From Helicobacter pullorum NCTC 12824 (GTDB lineage: Bacteria; Campylobacterota; Campylobacteria; Campylobacterales; Helicobacteraceae), in contig NZ_JAERIT010000005.1 in assembly GCF_017979475.1 (NCBI RefSeq), positions 1-64,000 on the forward strand: DNA of 64,000 bases, written 5' to 3'. The notes beneath the pieces were generated by a model, which was not told the DNA's origin, ran no database searches, and was given only the letters and a program-made list of their open reading frames with translations. Below, piece by piece: positions 10,005 to 22,784 of the stretch (positions are counted from its first letter, which is position 1; every line of letters begins with the position of its first letter). Made by a program: the position numbers and the translations under genes.

Positions 10005-10672
10005 CGCTACCTAAAGGGCTAAAGATTTGGTTTAGTAAAATGGGTGATAATGTTGCCTATCATGCTGGAGATTCTACCAAAAGAGAGGTTGAAGCAAACC
10101 ATAAGAGACTTTTGGAATCTCAGGGGTTTTGTTTGGAGCAATTAGTATTCTTAAATCAAGTGCATGGTAAAGAGATTTTAAAAGCAAATCATTTTGGATT
10201 GCTGGGGGAAGGAGATGGGATTTTAATTGATAAAAAAGGTATTGTTGGATTGATTATGGTTGCAGATTGCAATCCTATTGTAATTTTTGATTTGCAAAAT
10301 AAAATATTAGTGATGTTGCATGCCGGTAGGCTTGGGGTAGAAAAAGGCATTGTTTTTGAGGCTTGTAAAGTTTTGCAAGAACAATATGGAAGTCATTTTC
10401 AGAATCTTTTTGCTTATGTGGGTCCATCAATTCGCAAATGTTGTTATGAAGTGCAAGAAGAAGTAATCAGTAAGCCACTAATGGAAGGAAAGATTCTCCA
10501 AAATGGCAAAATTTATTTGGATTTGGTTGCAGTTTTAAAAAGGCAATTTAATGAAATGGGGATTAATCATTATGAGATTAGCCCTATTTGCACTTGCTGT
10601 GATAAAAGGTATTTTTCTTATCGAAGAGATAAAAAATGCGGTAGATTTGGAATGTTTGCAAGTTTAGAATAA
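10001..10672 (+). CDS. pgeF: PgeF/YfiH family multicopper-fold protein (peptidoglycan editing)
   Basis: A 223-residue laccase-domain (YfiH) protein. The metal-site residues are visible in FLNQVHGKEI, VADCNPIVIFD and LHAGRLG, with CTCCDKRYFSYRRD near the C-terminus. PgeF homologues hydrolyse peptidoglycan precursors carrying L-serine; some are described as purine-nucleoside phosphorylases. The start is TTG inside the end of the mreB-like gene (4-bp overlap) with GGGGAGGGG upstream. The coupling suggests a shared cell-wall role. Confidence 0.85.
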   Translation: MTLPKGLKIWFSKMGDNVAYHAGDSTKREVEANHKRLLESQGFCLEQLVFLNQVHGKEILKANHFGLLGEGDGILIDKKGIVGLIMVADCNPIVIFDLQNKILVMLHAGRLGVEKGIVFEACKVLQEQYGSHFQNLFAYVGPSIRKCCYEVQEEVISKPLMEGKILQNGKIYLDLVAVLKRQFNEMGINHYEISPICTCCDKRYFSYRRDKKCGRFGMFASLE

Positions 10673-10694
10673 ATTAGCTTTGAAGTAGAATTGA

Positions 10695-10735
10695 TAAGCC
10701 AATTCTGCTGCTAAAGAGCAGAATTGTAAAGCTTA
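10695..10735. terminator. Hairpin between pgeF and dapD
   Basis: A perfect 10-bp stem (CAATTCTGCT paired with AGCAGAATTG, seven-base loop), extended by an AAGC/GCTT outer pair, sits between the two convergent stop codons. It probably terminates both transcripts. Confidence 0.6.
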
Positions 10736-11938
10736 GTGTAGGGCAGAATTGAGTTCGATTTTTCTGTTGGAGCGGAAAGCAATCATTACGCCGGTTTTAG
10801 AATCGCATCGGAAATGGATACCATTTTTGCCTGAAAGCTCTTTGCCTTTGTAAAGTCCGTCTTCTTTGATTTCAAAAGTTGGATTAATTTCTTTAATCTT
10901 TTGGGCTTCTTGAGGTGTGATTTTAAAAACTGTTCCTGCCAAAATCGCAATACCTCCATCAACAATACAACCATCGCCCAAACTAATACCTGTGGAGCTA
11001 TTAACACCAAGTAAGCAGTTTTTGCCAATGCTAATAGGTTCAGAGTTGCCACCGCTTAAAACACCTAAAATACTCGCACCACCACCTACATCGCTACCTT
11101 CTCCAACAATCACACTAGATGAGATTCTACCTTCATTCATACAAGCGCCCATTGCCCCAGCATTGAAATTCACATAGCTAGCCCCGGGCATTTGAGTGTA
11201 ACCACCTGTGCCAAGATATGCACCAAAGCGAGTTTTGGCTGTATCAAGTAAGCGGATATTATCATATTGTGGAATAACTTGCATAAGATAGCGTGGGAAT
11301 TTATCTACAAAGTCAATGGCAGGGAATTCCCCTCGCATTTTAAGAGCGATTTCATTTTCTCTTAGCCAATCAAGTTCAAAAGGCACATTGCCACTCCAAG
11401 CAACATTTGTAAGCAATCCAAAGATTCCATCTAAATAAAGACTTCTTAAAGGGGCTTTGCCAAGTGAAAGAGCCAAAAGCTTCATATAAGCGGATTCTAC
11501 GCTTTTGCATTGTGTATCTTCATAAATAGCACAAAAGCGATAGCGGAAGTCACCATTTTCTGTATAGATTCTATCCTCTTGCAAGGCTCTTTGTAATTCC
11601 AAAACCACAGCAACATTTTTGTGTGCATTAGGATTGCTTTGAGTTTCTGCTAAGTAAGGAGAGAAAGCCTCTAGTGCTTTGATGACAAATTCCTCTGTAA
11701 TTCCAAAAACCAATTCGCTCTCGCATTCTTCTAAGATTTCACATTCTTCCCTTAGTTCCCAAAAAATTGCATAACTTCCAAAGTTTTCTTTCCAGTTTAA
11801 TACAGGATAAGTTGCTTGCAAGACTTTATTACTCATAATTCCTACATCAGCATAACAGATTCCAAAACCAATAGGGGCTTTATAGCCGCTTTTTGCTTGA
11901 ATTTCACTTACTTTTTGTTTGAAATGATTTGTATCCAT
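10733..11938 (-). CDS. dapD: 2,3,4,5-tetrahydropyridine-2,6-dicarboxylate N-succinyltransferase
   Basis: Succinylates tetrahydrodipicolinate in the succinylase branch of the lysine/diaminopimelate pathway. At 401 residues it is the long form found in Campylobacterota. A large N-terminal domain is followed by left-handed beta-helix hexapeptide turns from about 250 (GASYVNFNAGAMGACMNEG, then VIVGEGSDVGGGASILG). It stands alone with its own promoter and AAGGAAT ribosome-binding site. lysC at 46 kb feeds the same pathway. Confidence 0.94.
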   Translation of the reverse strand: MDTNHFKQKVSEIQAKSGYKAPIGFGICYADVGIMSNKVLQATYPVLNWKENFGSYAIFWELREECEILEECESELVFGITEEFVIKALEAFSPYLAETQSNPNAHKNVAVVLELQRALQEDRIYTENGDFRYRFCAIYEDTQCKSVESAYMKLLALSLGKAPLRSLYLDGIFGLLTNVAWSGNVPFELDWLRENEIALKMRGEFPAIDFVDKFPRYLMQVIPQYDNIRLLDTAKTRFGAYLGTGGYTQMPGASYVNFNAGAMGACMNEGRISSSVIVGEGSDVGGGASILGVLSGGNSEPISIGKNCLLGVNSSTGISLGDGCIVDGGIAILAGTVFKITPQEAQKIKEINPTFEIKEDGLYKGKELSGKNGIHFRCDSKTGVMIAFRSNRKIELNSALH

Positions 11939-11966
11939 ATAATATTCCTTAGAAATGATTTTTGAT

Positions 11967-11972
11967 ATTATA
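11967..11972 (-). promoter_or_regulatory. -10 box for dapD
   Basis: The minus strand reads TATAAT here, 28 bp before the dapD ATG, with a T-rich upstream sequence. Confidence 0.5.
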
Positions 11973-12017
11973 ACGATAAAAGTTTATCAATTCCATAAAA
12001 TTGAAGTAAATGGAAGC

Positions 12018-12023
12018 TATAAT
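12018..12023 (+). promoter_or_regulatory. -10 box for the 129-residue membrane protein
   Basis: A consensus TATAAT lies 36 bp before the ATG at 12060, divergent from the dapD promoter. Confidence 0.5.
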
Positions 12024-12059
12024 TAGCAAATTTTTATTCTTAAATAAGTGGGATAATCA

Positions 12060-12449
12060 ATGCAGAAAGATATTTTGATTTTAATTTTACTTTGTGCGGC
12101 AATAGGAGTTTTATTTGTAGGTTTGTGGATTGCATTTTTGATGAGTAAAACTAAGGCGAATATCAAGAATGAAAAATTCCCTAGTGCAGAGGAATTGTTG
12201 GCTAAAATGTCAAAAAAGGAAAATAGCTTGCAAGATTTGATGGAATGTGTGAAGTTTGCCAAAATACATTATAATCTTTATATGGGAGAGGTGGAAGATT
12301 TTGATATGAAATTTTTGCTTATATTAGCAACGCATAAGGCAACTGATGCAAAATTGATTTTGGATGTAGAATCTTATTTTAAGCTTGCAAATCCAAAAAG
12401 AAAGGAAAAATTAGAGAAAATTTTGGGTGTTGGTATGGCAAGGAGATGA
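12060..12449 (+). CDS. Small single-pass membrane protein, unknown function
   Basis: A 129-residue protein with one N-terminal membrane helix (about 5-28) and a charged, mostly helical cytoplasmic domain (PSAEELLAKMSKKENSL onward) with a basic C-terminus. I do not recognise the family. It has its own TATAAT promoter, and the next gene also has one, so it may be a single-gene unit. Confidence 0.75.
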   Translation: MQKDILILILLCAAIGVLFVGLWIAFLMSKTKANIKNEKFPSAEELLAKMSKKENSLQDLMECVKFAKIHYNLYMGEVEDFDMKFLLILATHKATDAKLILDVESYFKLANPKRKEKLEKILGVGMARR

Positions 12450-12491
12450 TTTAAGATAAATAAAATTTGAGTTTAATTAAGCTATTTTAAG

Positions 12492-12497
12492 TATAAT
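12492..12497 (+). promoter_or_regulatory. -10 box for the zinc-ribbon protein / kdsB unit
   Basis: A consensus TATAAT lies 35 bp before the ATG at 12533, in an AT-rich gap with T runs upstream. Confidence 0.5.
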
Positions 12498-12532
12498 GAT
12501 TGTTTTAAAATATTTAAAATTAAGGAATCAAT

Positions 12533-12775
12533 ATGCAATGTCCGGTTTGTAATGTAGATTTGGTAATGAGTGAAAGAAGTGGAGTAGAGATTGATTATTG
12601 TCCAAAATGTCGTGGTGTTTGGCTTGATAGGGGAGAGCTAGATAAAATCATTGAACGCTCTCAAAGCACTTCGCATTCTCAAGCAAGATATGAAGAACCA
12701 AGATACAAAGAAAGCCGCCATTATGAAAAGCCCAGAAAGCGTGAGAGCTTTTTGGGGGAATTGTTTGATTTTTAG
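12533..12775 (+). CDS. TFIIB-type zinc-ribbon protein
   Basis: An 80-residue protein whose first half is a zinc ribbon with paired cysteines C3/C6 (MQCPVCNVDL) and C23/C26 (YCPKCRGVWLDRGEL), the signature of the bacterial zf-TFIIB family. The second half is a low-complexity tail rich in Arg, Glu, Tyr and Ser (YEEPRYKESRHYEKPRKRES). The family is often found as a small regulatory or nucleic-acid-associated protein, but its role is unknown. kdsB begins 3 bp after its stop. Confidence 0.85.
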   Translation: MQCPVCNVDLVMSERSGVEIDYCPKCRGVWLDRGELDKIIERSQSTSHSQARYEEPRYKESRHYEKPRKRESFLGELFDF

Positions 12776-12777
12776 TT

Positions 12778-13518
12778 ATGATTATAATTCCAGCAAGATT
12801 AAAATCTACGCGGTTTCCTAATAAGATTCTTGCTCTTATTAAAGGGATTCCTATGGTTGTTAGAGTGGCACAAATTGCAAAAGAAGTGGATAATGTAGTA
12901 ATTGCTTGTGATGATGAAAATGTGCAAAAAGTGTGCAAAGACTTTGGCTTTGAAGGGGTTTTGACTAATAAAGAGCATAATAGCGGCACAGATAGAATCG
13001 CAGAGTGTGCAAGGATTTTGGGTGTAGATGATAATGAAATTGTGATTAATTTGCAAGGTGATGAGCCTTTTATTGAACAAGAAGTTATTCAAACGCTTAA
13101 GGATTTTATGGAATCTAAAACAAAAGAGTTGGGCGAAATTCCATTTATGGGAAGTTGTGCGAAGGTGATTTCCAAAGAAGAAGCAAAAGATCCAAATTTG
13201 GTAAAAGTGATATTCAATAAGAATGATGAAGCTATTTATTTTTCACGCTCTCTTATTCCTTATGATAGGGAAAATATTATGGATACTCACAAAGAGTGGC
13301 ATTATTTTGGGCATTTGGGGATTTATGCCTTTAGTGGTAAGAGCTTGCAAGAGTTTTGTAAGCTTCCAAAATCCCCTTTAGAAGAAATTGAAAAATTAGA
13401 GCAATTAAGAGCAATCGAAAATAATAAGAAAATTGTAATGGCAAAAGTTTCTAGTAAATCTTTTGGGATTGATACCAAAGAGGATTTACAAAGAGCATTA
13501 GAAATATTTTGCAGATAA
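12778..13518 (+). CDS. kdsB: 3-deoxy-manno-octulosonate cytidylyltransferase
   Basis: Activates Kdo as CMP-Kdo for LPS inner-core synthesis. The 246 residues are the normal length. Family motifs include the nucleotide-binding MIIIPARLKSTRFPNKIL at the N-terminus, SGTDRIAECARI and VINLQGDEPFI. It shares a promoter with the upstream zinc-ribbon gene. Confidence 0.95.
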   Translation: MIIIPARLKSTRFPNKILALIKGIPMVVRVAQIAKEVDNVVIACDDENVQKVCKDFGFEGVLTNKEHNSGTDRIAECARILGVDDNEIVINLQGDEPFIEQEVIQTLKDFMESKTKELGEIPFMGSCAKVISKEEAKDPNLVKVIFNKNDEAIYFSRSLIPYDRENIMDTHKEWHYFGHLGIYAFSGKSLQEFCKLPKSPLEEIEKLEQLRAIENNKKIVMAKVSSKSFGIDTKEDLQRALEIFCR

Positions 13519-13630
13519 AATTGACCATATCTATTTAAATTCAAAATTCTTTAAGCTTTTTTGGAGTAAAAGCTAAATTCATTTTAGTTTTTTAAAAAAT
13601 GAAAAAGTTTATATTTAAAGTGTATTTTGA

Positions 13631-14815
<1,185 letters not shown>

Positions 14816-14825
14816 AGGATATAAG

Positions 14826-15806
14826 ATGGCAAAAAATGAATTATTGGGTGGAGCATTGTGGGATGCGTATTCTAAAAAAGTCAGTGAGAGAATGGACAAT
14901 CCAACACATTTAGGAGTGATTACGCAAAAAGAAGCCGATGAACGAGGGTTGAAATTGATTGTTGCAGACTATGGTGCAGAGGCTTGTGGCGATGCTGTAA
15001 GGTTGTATTGGCTTGTAGATAGCAATGATGTGATTGTTGATGCAAAATTTAAGAGCTTTGGCTGTGGGACTGCTATTGCAAGTAGTGATATGATGGTGGA
15101 ATTGTGTTTGGGCAAAAAAGTGCAAGAGGCGGTGAAAATTACTAATATTGATGTAGAAAAGGCATTGCGTGATGATCCTGATACGCCAGCGGTTCCGGGG
15201 CAAAAAATGCACTGCTCGGTAATGGCTTATGATGTGATTAAAAAGGCAGCTGCATTGTATCTTGGGAAGAATCCAGAGGATTTTGAAGATGAGATTATAG
15301 TATGCGAGTGTGCTAGGGTGAGCCTTGGGACATTAAAAGAAGTTATTAAGCTAAATGATTTAAAAAGTGTAGAAGAGATAACTGAATACACCAAAGCAGG
15401 CGCATTTTGTAAAAGCTGCATTAAGCCCGGAGGACATGAAGAGAGAGAATATTATTTGGTGGATATTTTGCGTGATGTTCGAGCAGAAATGGAAGAAGAA
15501 TCGCTAAAAAACAAGGCGGATTTGGAATCTAAAGGGGATTTGAAGTTTGCCGATATGACTTTGGTGCAAAAGATTAAAGCAATTGAGAGTTTGATTGATG
15601 AGAAGATTCGTCCTATGCTTATGATGGATGGCGGAAATATGGAGATTATTGAGCTTAAAAATTCAAGCGATGGGCATACTGATGTGTATATCCGCTATCT
15701 TGGTGCTTGCAGTGGTTGTGCAAGTGGTGCGACAGGGACACTTTTTGCTATTGAATCTGTTTTGCAAGAGGGGCTTGATTCGAGTATTAGAGTATTTCCA
15801 GTGTAA
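14826..15806 (+). CDS. nifU: Fe-S cluster scaffold NifU (three-domain)
   Basis: Scaffold for housekeeping Fe-S clusters, partner of NifS. The 326 residues contain an IscU-like domain (1-135) with cysteines in AEACGDAV, FGCGTAIAS and MHCSVMAYD; a permanent [2Fe-2S] domain (about 155-205) with CEC and FCKSCIKPGG; and a C-terminal Nfu domain with CSGC. It is complete and full length. Confidence 0.96.
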   Translation: MAKNELLGGALWDAYSKKVSERMDNPTHLGVITQKEADERGLKLIVADYGAEACGDAVRLYWLVDSNDVIVDAKFKSFGCGTAIASSDMMVELCLGKKVQEAVKITNIDVEKALRDDPDTPAVPGQKMHCSVMAYDVIKKAAALYLGKNPEDFEDEIIVCECARVSLGTLKEVIKLNDLKSVEEITEYTKAGAFCKSCIKPGGHEEREYYLVDILRDVRAEMEEESLKNKADLESKGDLKFADMTLVQKIKAIESLIDEKIRPMLMMDGGNMEIIELKNSSDGHTDVYIRYLGACSGCASGATGTLFAIESVLQEGLDSSIRVFPV

Positions 15807-15822
15807 GGGGATAATAAAATTA

Positions 15823-16416
15823 ATGCGACGCAGTGAATTTGAATGCAATGATTCTAAGATTATAGAATCAATGTTGCAAAAAATCGAATTTGGTGTGATG
15901 ATTATCCCAGATGTTGAACCTTATGGGGTTCCTATTAGTTTTTGTTATTGCGGTGATGAAATTTATTTTCATGGAGCAAAGAGTGGTAGAAAATACCATT
16001 TGCTAAAAGAGAATCCAAAAGTCTCTTTTAGTGCTACAAAAATTTATTCTTATATTCCTTCTTATTTTTTAAATAACACAATGATTCCTACGCAATTTTT
16101 CTTTTCTGTTTATCTAAGTGGCACTTTTGAAACAATTACGGATTATCAAAGAAAAAAGTGCATTTTAAAGTCGTTAGTGCAAAAGTATGAATCTCATAAT
16201 GATTCATTGGATATGGATTTGGGTCAATTTAAAGGGCAAGAAAGGGGTGTATTTGTTGGAGCAATAAAGGTAGAAAGTCAAAGCATAAAAGCAAAATTTG
16301 GGCAAAACTTAAAACAGGAAGTTAGAGAACAAATAATCAGAGATTTGACTAATAGAGGCACTTTATTAGATCAAGAAACTATTGAAATGATGCGCTATTT
16401 TAGCCCCCAACCTTGA
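15823..16416 (+). CDS. Pyridoxamine 5'-phosphate oxidase-fold (flavin-binding) protein
   Basis: A 197-residue split-barrel flavoprotein. The N-terminal MRRSEFE and YGVPISFCYCGDEIYFHGA followed by SGRKYHLL are typical of the NimA-like/PNPOx family, which binds FMN or heme and reduces small substrates. The ATG at 15823 is chosen because AAGGGG precedes it; a longer in-frame opening inside nifU is rejected. It lies 16 bp after nifU, so it may be co-transcribed and could have a redox role linked to Fe-S metabolism (inference). Confidence 0.82.
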   Translation: MRRSEFECNDSKIIESMLQKIEFGVMIIPDVEPYGVPISFCYCGDEIYFHGAKSGRKYHLLKENPKVSFSATKIYSYIPSYFLNNTMIPTQFFFSVYLSGTFETITDYQRKKCILKSLVQKYESHNDSLDMDLGQFKGQERGVFVGAIKVESQSIKAKFGQNLKQEVREQIIRDLTNRGTLLDQETIEMMRYFSPQP

Positions 16417-16422
16417 GGTTTG

Positions 16423-17292
16423 TTAGTGATTTAAAATTAATAGGCTAAAGGCTATGACTACCATTCCTAGAATTAATCCATATAAGCTATCGTGTGCTTC
16501 TCCATAGTTTTTTGAAGCAGGAAGTAATTCATCTAGCGAGATAAATACCATAATTCCAGCTACAAAGGCAAAAGTAATTGCTAAAGTTAAATCTCCCATA
16601 AAAGGTAATAGAAATAATGCGCCAATGATTGCTCCTAAGGGTTCTGCAAGTCCAGAAATAGCAGAGTAATAGAAAGCTTTCTTTTTGTTGCCTGTGGCGT
16701 GATAAATAGGTAGGGAAACCGCCATACCTTCAGGAATGTTGTGAATGGCAATGGCAAGTGCGATGATAATACCAAATGAAAGATTATCTAAGCTTGAAGC
16801 AAAGACTGCAAAGCCTTCTGGAAAATTATGTATTCCAATGGCAATGGCTGTTAAAATCCCCATGTGTTTAAGTTTTAAAGTTTCTCTTTGTGAGATTCCA
16901 GGGTGATAGCTTGGTTTTTGTTTGCCACTAGGAATGGGGCAAATTTTTAACTCTAATAACTCATCATTATCTTTAGGATTGTGTGGATTAAGTTCTTTTG
17001 GGATTAGTTTATCGATAAGTAGGCTGATTAATAAGCCTCCAAAAAAACATAATAAACCTATTATTTCGCCAAAATCTTTAGAATAGGTTTTGAAATCTAG
17101 CAATGAAGAGGGTAGAATCTCTACAAAAGAAATATAAATCATAACTCCCGCAGAAAAACCCAGCCCAAAAGATAAAAATCGAGTATTATTTGCATATGAA
17201 AAGAAAGCAATTAAAGCTCCAATTGCACTTGAGGCACCTGCAAAAAATGTTAGCATGATAGCATAAAAAACCTGCCAAGATAAAATTTCCAT
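16423..17292 (-). CDS. ZIP family metal transporter (ZupT-like)
   Basis: A 289-residue, roughly eight-helix inner-membrane transporter for divalent metals such as zinc or iron. The two signature metal-binding helices read IGIHNFPEGFAVF and IAIHNIPEGMAVSLP. A short hydrophilic loop containing DNDELLELK lies between helices 3 and 4. It is a single gene convergent with the flavoprotein. Substrate specificity cannot be read from the sequence. Confidence 0.9.
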   Translation of the reverse strand: MEILSWQVFYAIMLTFFAGASSAIGALIAFFSYANNTRFLSFGLGFSAGVMIYISFVEILPSSLLDFKTYSKDFGEIIGLLCFFGGLLISLLIDKLIPKELNPHNPKDNDELLELKICPIPSGKQKPSYHPGISQRETLKLKHMGILTAIAIGIHNFPEGFAVFASSLDNLSFGIIIALAIAIHNIPEGMAVSLPIYHATGNKKKAFYYSAISGLAEPLGAIIGALFLLPFMGDLTLAITFAFVAGIMVFISLDELLPASKNYGEAHDSLYGLILGMVVIAFSLLILNH

Positions 17293-17516
17293 AATTAATT
17301 CCTTTAATAAAAACCAAATTGTAGCACTTTTTGTATTAATAATATAAAGAGAACAATATTAACAATATAATTGTATTTTTTTTAATGATTTAAAAGTAAA
17401 TAGTTTATTTTTCTTTGTGATATATAAAATATTACAATATGTAATTATAAAATCAATAATGCAAACCAAATTATAAGAATCTAATTTAAGTGCAAGTTTT
17501 ATTTAAAGCATCGTGT

Positions 17517-17522
17517 TATAAT
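17517..17522 (+). promoter_or_regulatory. -10 box of the TonB receptor remnant, with a structured leader
   Basis: The 335-bp gap 17293-17627 is very AT-rich. A TATAAT with an upstream TG-type sequence (TGTTATAAT) lies about 105 bp before the ATG. An inverted GGCTTA (17532)/TAAGCC (17575) pair in the leader could fold into a hairpin. I see no gene and no recognisable riboswitch; a metal-responsive operator is possible but not demonstrable. Confidence 0.45.
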
Positions 17523-17627
17523 CCTGTTAGTTGGCTTATTTTAATTGAGGCTGTGAGTGAGATATTGATATAAGTAAGCCATTAGATTCTTTTTAAAATA
17601 AGATAATAATTTTTAAGGAGATATTTC

Positions 17628-19561
17628 ATGAAACACAAAGCTTTTGCATTCTTATCTCTCTTAACTCTGCTTTATTCTCAAGGCAATCAAGTTACAATAC
17701 AATATGCTAATTCTCCCCTAGCAAATCCTACGCAAATTGATTACACTGATATTTTAGGCAAAGATTCGCTTTTAAATAATAGCGATATTGCAAAGAGTTT
17801 GCAGCAGATTCCTGGGTTTTCAGTCGCTAAAAAAGGTGGTGGTGGAACCGAGGCATTTTTTTGATCGCTTGGTGGAGGTAGATTGCCAATTGTCGTAAAT
17901 GGAGGGACTTTATTAGGAGGTTGTGGTGGTAGAATAGATACGACTTTAACCTATATTTTTCCACAAAATTATAATTCTATTACCATTATAAAAGGTCCTC
18001 AAGATGTAAGATATGGATCTTTGATTACTGGGGAATGCTTTTTGATAGAGAGATTCTAATACTTCAAAAACCAAGTTTTAGCGGTGGGGTGGATGCGCTT
18101 TATGGAAGTTTTGGAAGGGTTGATGCTAATGCGCATTTAGTAGGCGGAAATGAACTAGGTAGCTTACAGGCTATTTATTCAAACTATAGAAGTGATGATT
18201 GTGAAAGTGGCAGGGGAGATAGGGTGCATTCTGCATACAAGAGACAATCTGGGATTTTTGTTGGCGCTTTAACTCCTAGTCCTGATTTAAAGCTAGAACT
18301 TAGTTTTGATATTGGCAGGGGAGAAGCTGCTTATGCAGATAGGACAATGGATGCGAGAACTTTTGATAGGGAGTCTTATCAAGCACATTTGATTAAATTT
18401 TTCAATGACGATAAGTTAGATTTTCACATTTATCATCACGAAATTGACCATATTATGGATAATTTTAGCCTAACTAATGGTGTTCCAAAAACAGGGAATA
18501 AATATCAAATTAGCAATCCCAATAGAACAAATACGGGCGGGAGATTGGAATATCAAAAAAAGTTTGATCTCTCTAAGATTTACTTTGGTGGAAATTATAA
18601 TTTAGATAAGCATAAGACTAGATCTATTGCTAATCAAAATAGTGCACAAGAAGCAGAAATGATTCTAAATAGCCCTTATGCCCCTAATTATACTTTTAAA
18701 AGTTATGGGATTTTTTCGCAAATAGAAACCTTTACTTCATCTAATATGGGATATTTTGCGGGTATAAGGGGTGATAGGGTGGATATGATGGCTCACAAGC
18801 TAGATACTTCTAATACAAAATATGCCTTGAGTGGCTTTGGAAGAGCTGAAAAATATTTGGGCGATTACACGCTTTATGCAGGTTTGGGTTATGCACAAAG
18901 GATTCCTGATTTCTGGGAAGTTTCTAAGGGAAATGGCTTGAATCTAAAAAAAGAAAAAAACACGCAATTAGATTTGGGGGCAACTTATCACAAAGAGAAT
19001 CTTAGCTTTAGCGTGTCTAGCTATGTTTCTTGTATTTAAGATTATATTATGTTAAATTACAATACAGCTACCACTACAGGCTTTAACACTGATGCGTTAT
19101 TATTGGGTGGAGAAGCAGAGATTTCTTATGAATTTTTGCCTAATACATTTGCATTAGCTCAAATGAGCTATACCTATGGACAAGACACAAAAGAAAATAG
19201 ACCACTAGCACAAATTGCACCCTTGCAAACACTTTTTGCATTAAAATATGATGACAGTAAATATTTTATCAAAGGTGAAATCATTGCACATGCAAAACAA
19301 ACTAGAAGTTTAGAAGGCTATGGTAATGTAGTGGGTCAAGATTTTGGTGATTCAAGTGGATTTGGCATTATAAACTTTTATGTGGGTTACACTTATAATA
19401 ATCTCAAACTTTTTGCAGGAGTTGAAAATCTCACGGATAAACTCTATAGCTATCACCTCTCTAAAAATAGCATTGATTTGAGTGTGGCGGATAATCCTGT
19501 TAGCTCTAGAATATATGAAATGGGAAGAAACTTTTGGGTAAGAGTCAAAATAGACTTTTAA
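17628..19561 (+). pseudogene. TonB-dependent copper-type outer-membrane receptor, broken
   Basis: A signal peptide, plug and beta-barrel of a TonB-dependent receptor can be read across three disruptions. A TGA at 17862-17864 stands where homologues have Arg (FF-stop-SLGG). A one-base loss in the G run at 18030-18033 shifts the frame before MLFDRE. A TAA at 19037-19039 interrupts the barrel. The plug segment (LPIVVNGGTLLGGCGGR, then SITIIKGPQDVRYGS) is that of the copper-receptor (OprC/NosA-like) group. The C-terminus FWVRVKIDF is intact. A functional product is unlikely unless the assembly is in error. Confidence 0.85.
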
Positions 19562-19626
19562 GATTCATGAAAATGGTAAATTTTTATTTAGTGGAATTTA
19601 AATTTGCTTTTTTAAGAAAAAATAAA

Positions 19627-19632
19627 TATAAT
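19627..19632 (+). promoter_or_regulatory. -10 box of the 4.5S RNA
   Basis: A TATAAT ends seven bases before the predicted 5' end of the SRP RNA, matching a normal transcription-start spacing. Confidence 0.55.
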
Positions 19633-19638
19633 TTCAAT

Positions 19639-19748
19639 CGCCCTTTTTGAGACTTGTGCAATGGGTTTTTTGAATAATGCTTCAGGGTGGGAACACAGCA
19701 GAGCCTTCAAAAAATTTATGTGCCGCAAGTATCTTAAGAAGGGTTTTT
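19639..19748 (+). ncRNA. ffs: Signal recognition particle RNA (4.5S, small type)
   Basis: The apical domain is diagnostic: CAGG (19683-19686), then a GTG/CAC stem closing a GGAA tetraloop (19687-19696), then AGCA (19697-19700), the internal-loop signature that binds Ffh. The flanks pair as a long rod: TTTTTTGAA with TTCAAAAAA, ACTTG with CAAGT, and CCCTT with AAGGG. GGG-TTTTT ends the transcript. It binds Ffh and targets membrane proteins co-translationally. It has no Alu domain, as is usual in Gram-negatives. Confidence 0.9.
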
Positions 19749-19833
19749 AAAACTTCAAAAATTTTTACTTCTTTAACCCTTTTATTAATATTCTTTTTTT
19801 ATAATACTGAAATTTTTTATTGTGGAGAAATTG

Positions 19834-22640
<2,807 letters not shown>

Positions 22641-22784
22641 TGATTTTCTAAGGGCGAGATTGATTTTGGAAGTTATGACTATTTTGACCTAAATAAAATA
22701 GTTGTAGGTTTCTTCCTTTGAATGCCGCACTTTATAAGAAGCAATGAGCTTCAAGATTTAAAATTAAATGGAGCATTAGTAAAA

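Noticed and set aside
12533-12775. Truncated transcription factor
   Set aside because: The length is normal for stand-alone zf-TFIIB proteins, and both the promoter and downstream coupling are intact.
15628-15822. N-terminal extension of the flavoprotein inside nifU
   Set aside because: The frame overlaps the conserved Nfu domain; the ATG at 15823 with AAGGGG upstream is a normal start.
18035-19039. Separate gene starting at the internal ATG of the receptor
   Set aside because: The frame begins inside the plug domain with no ribosome-binding site and continues the same receptor after a one-base loss.
19049-19561. Separate small outer-membrane protein
   Set aside because: It is in the same frame as the preceding piece, separated by one TAA codon, and is the C-terminal barrel of the receptor.
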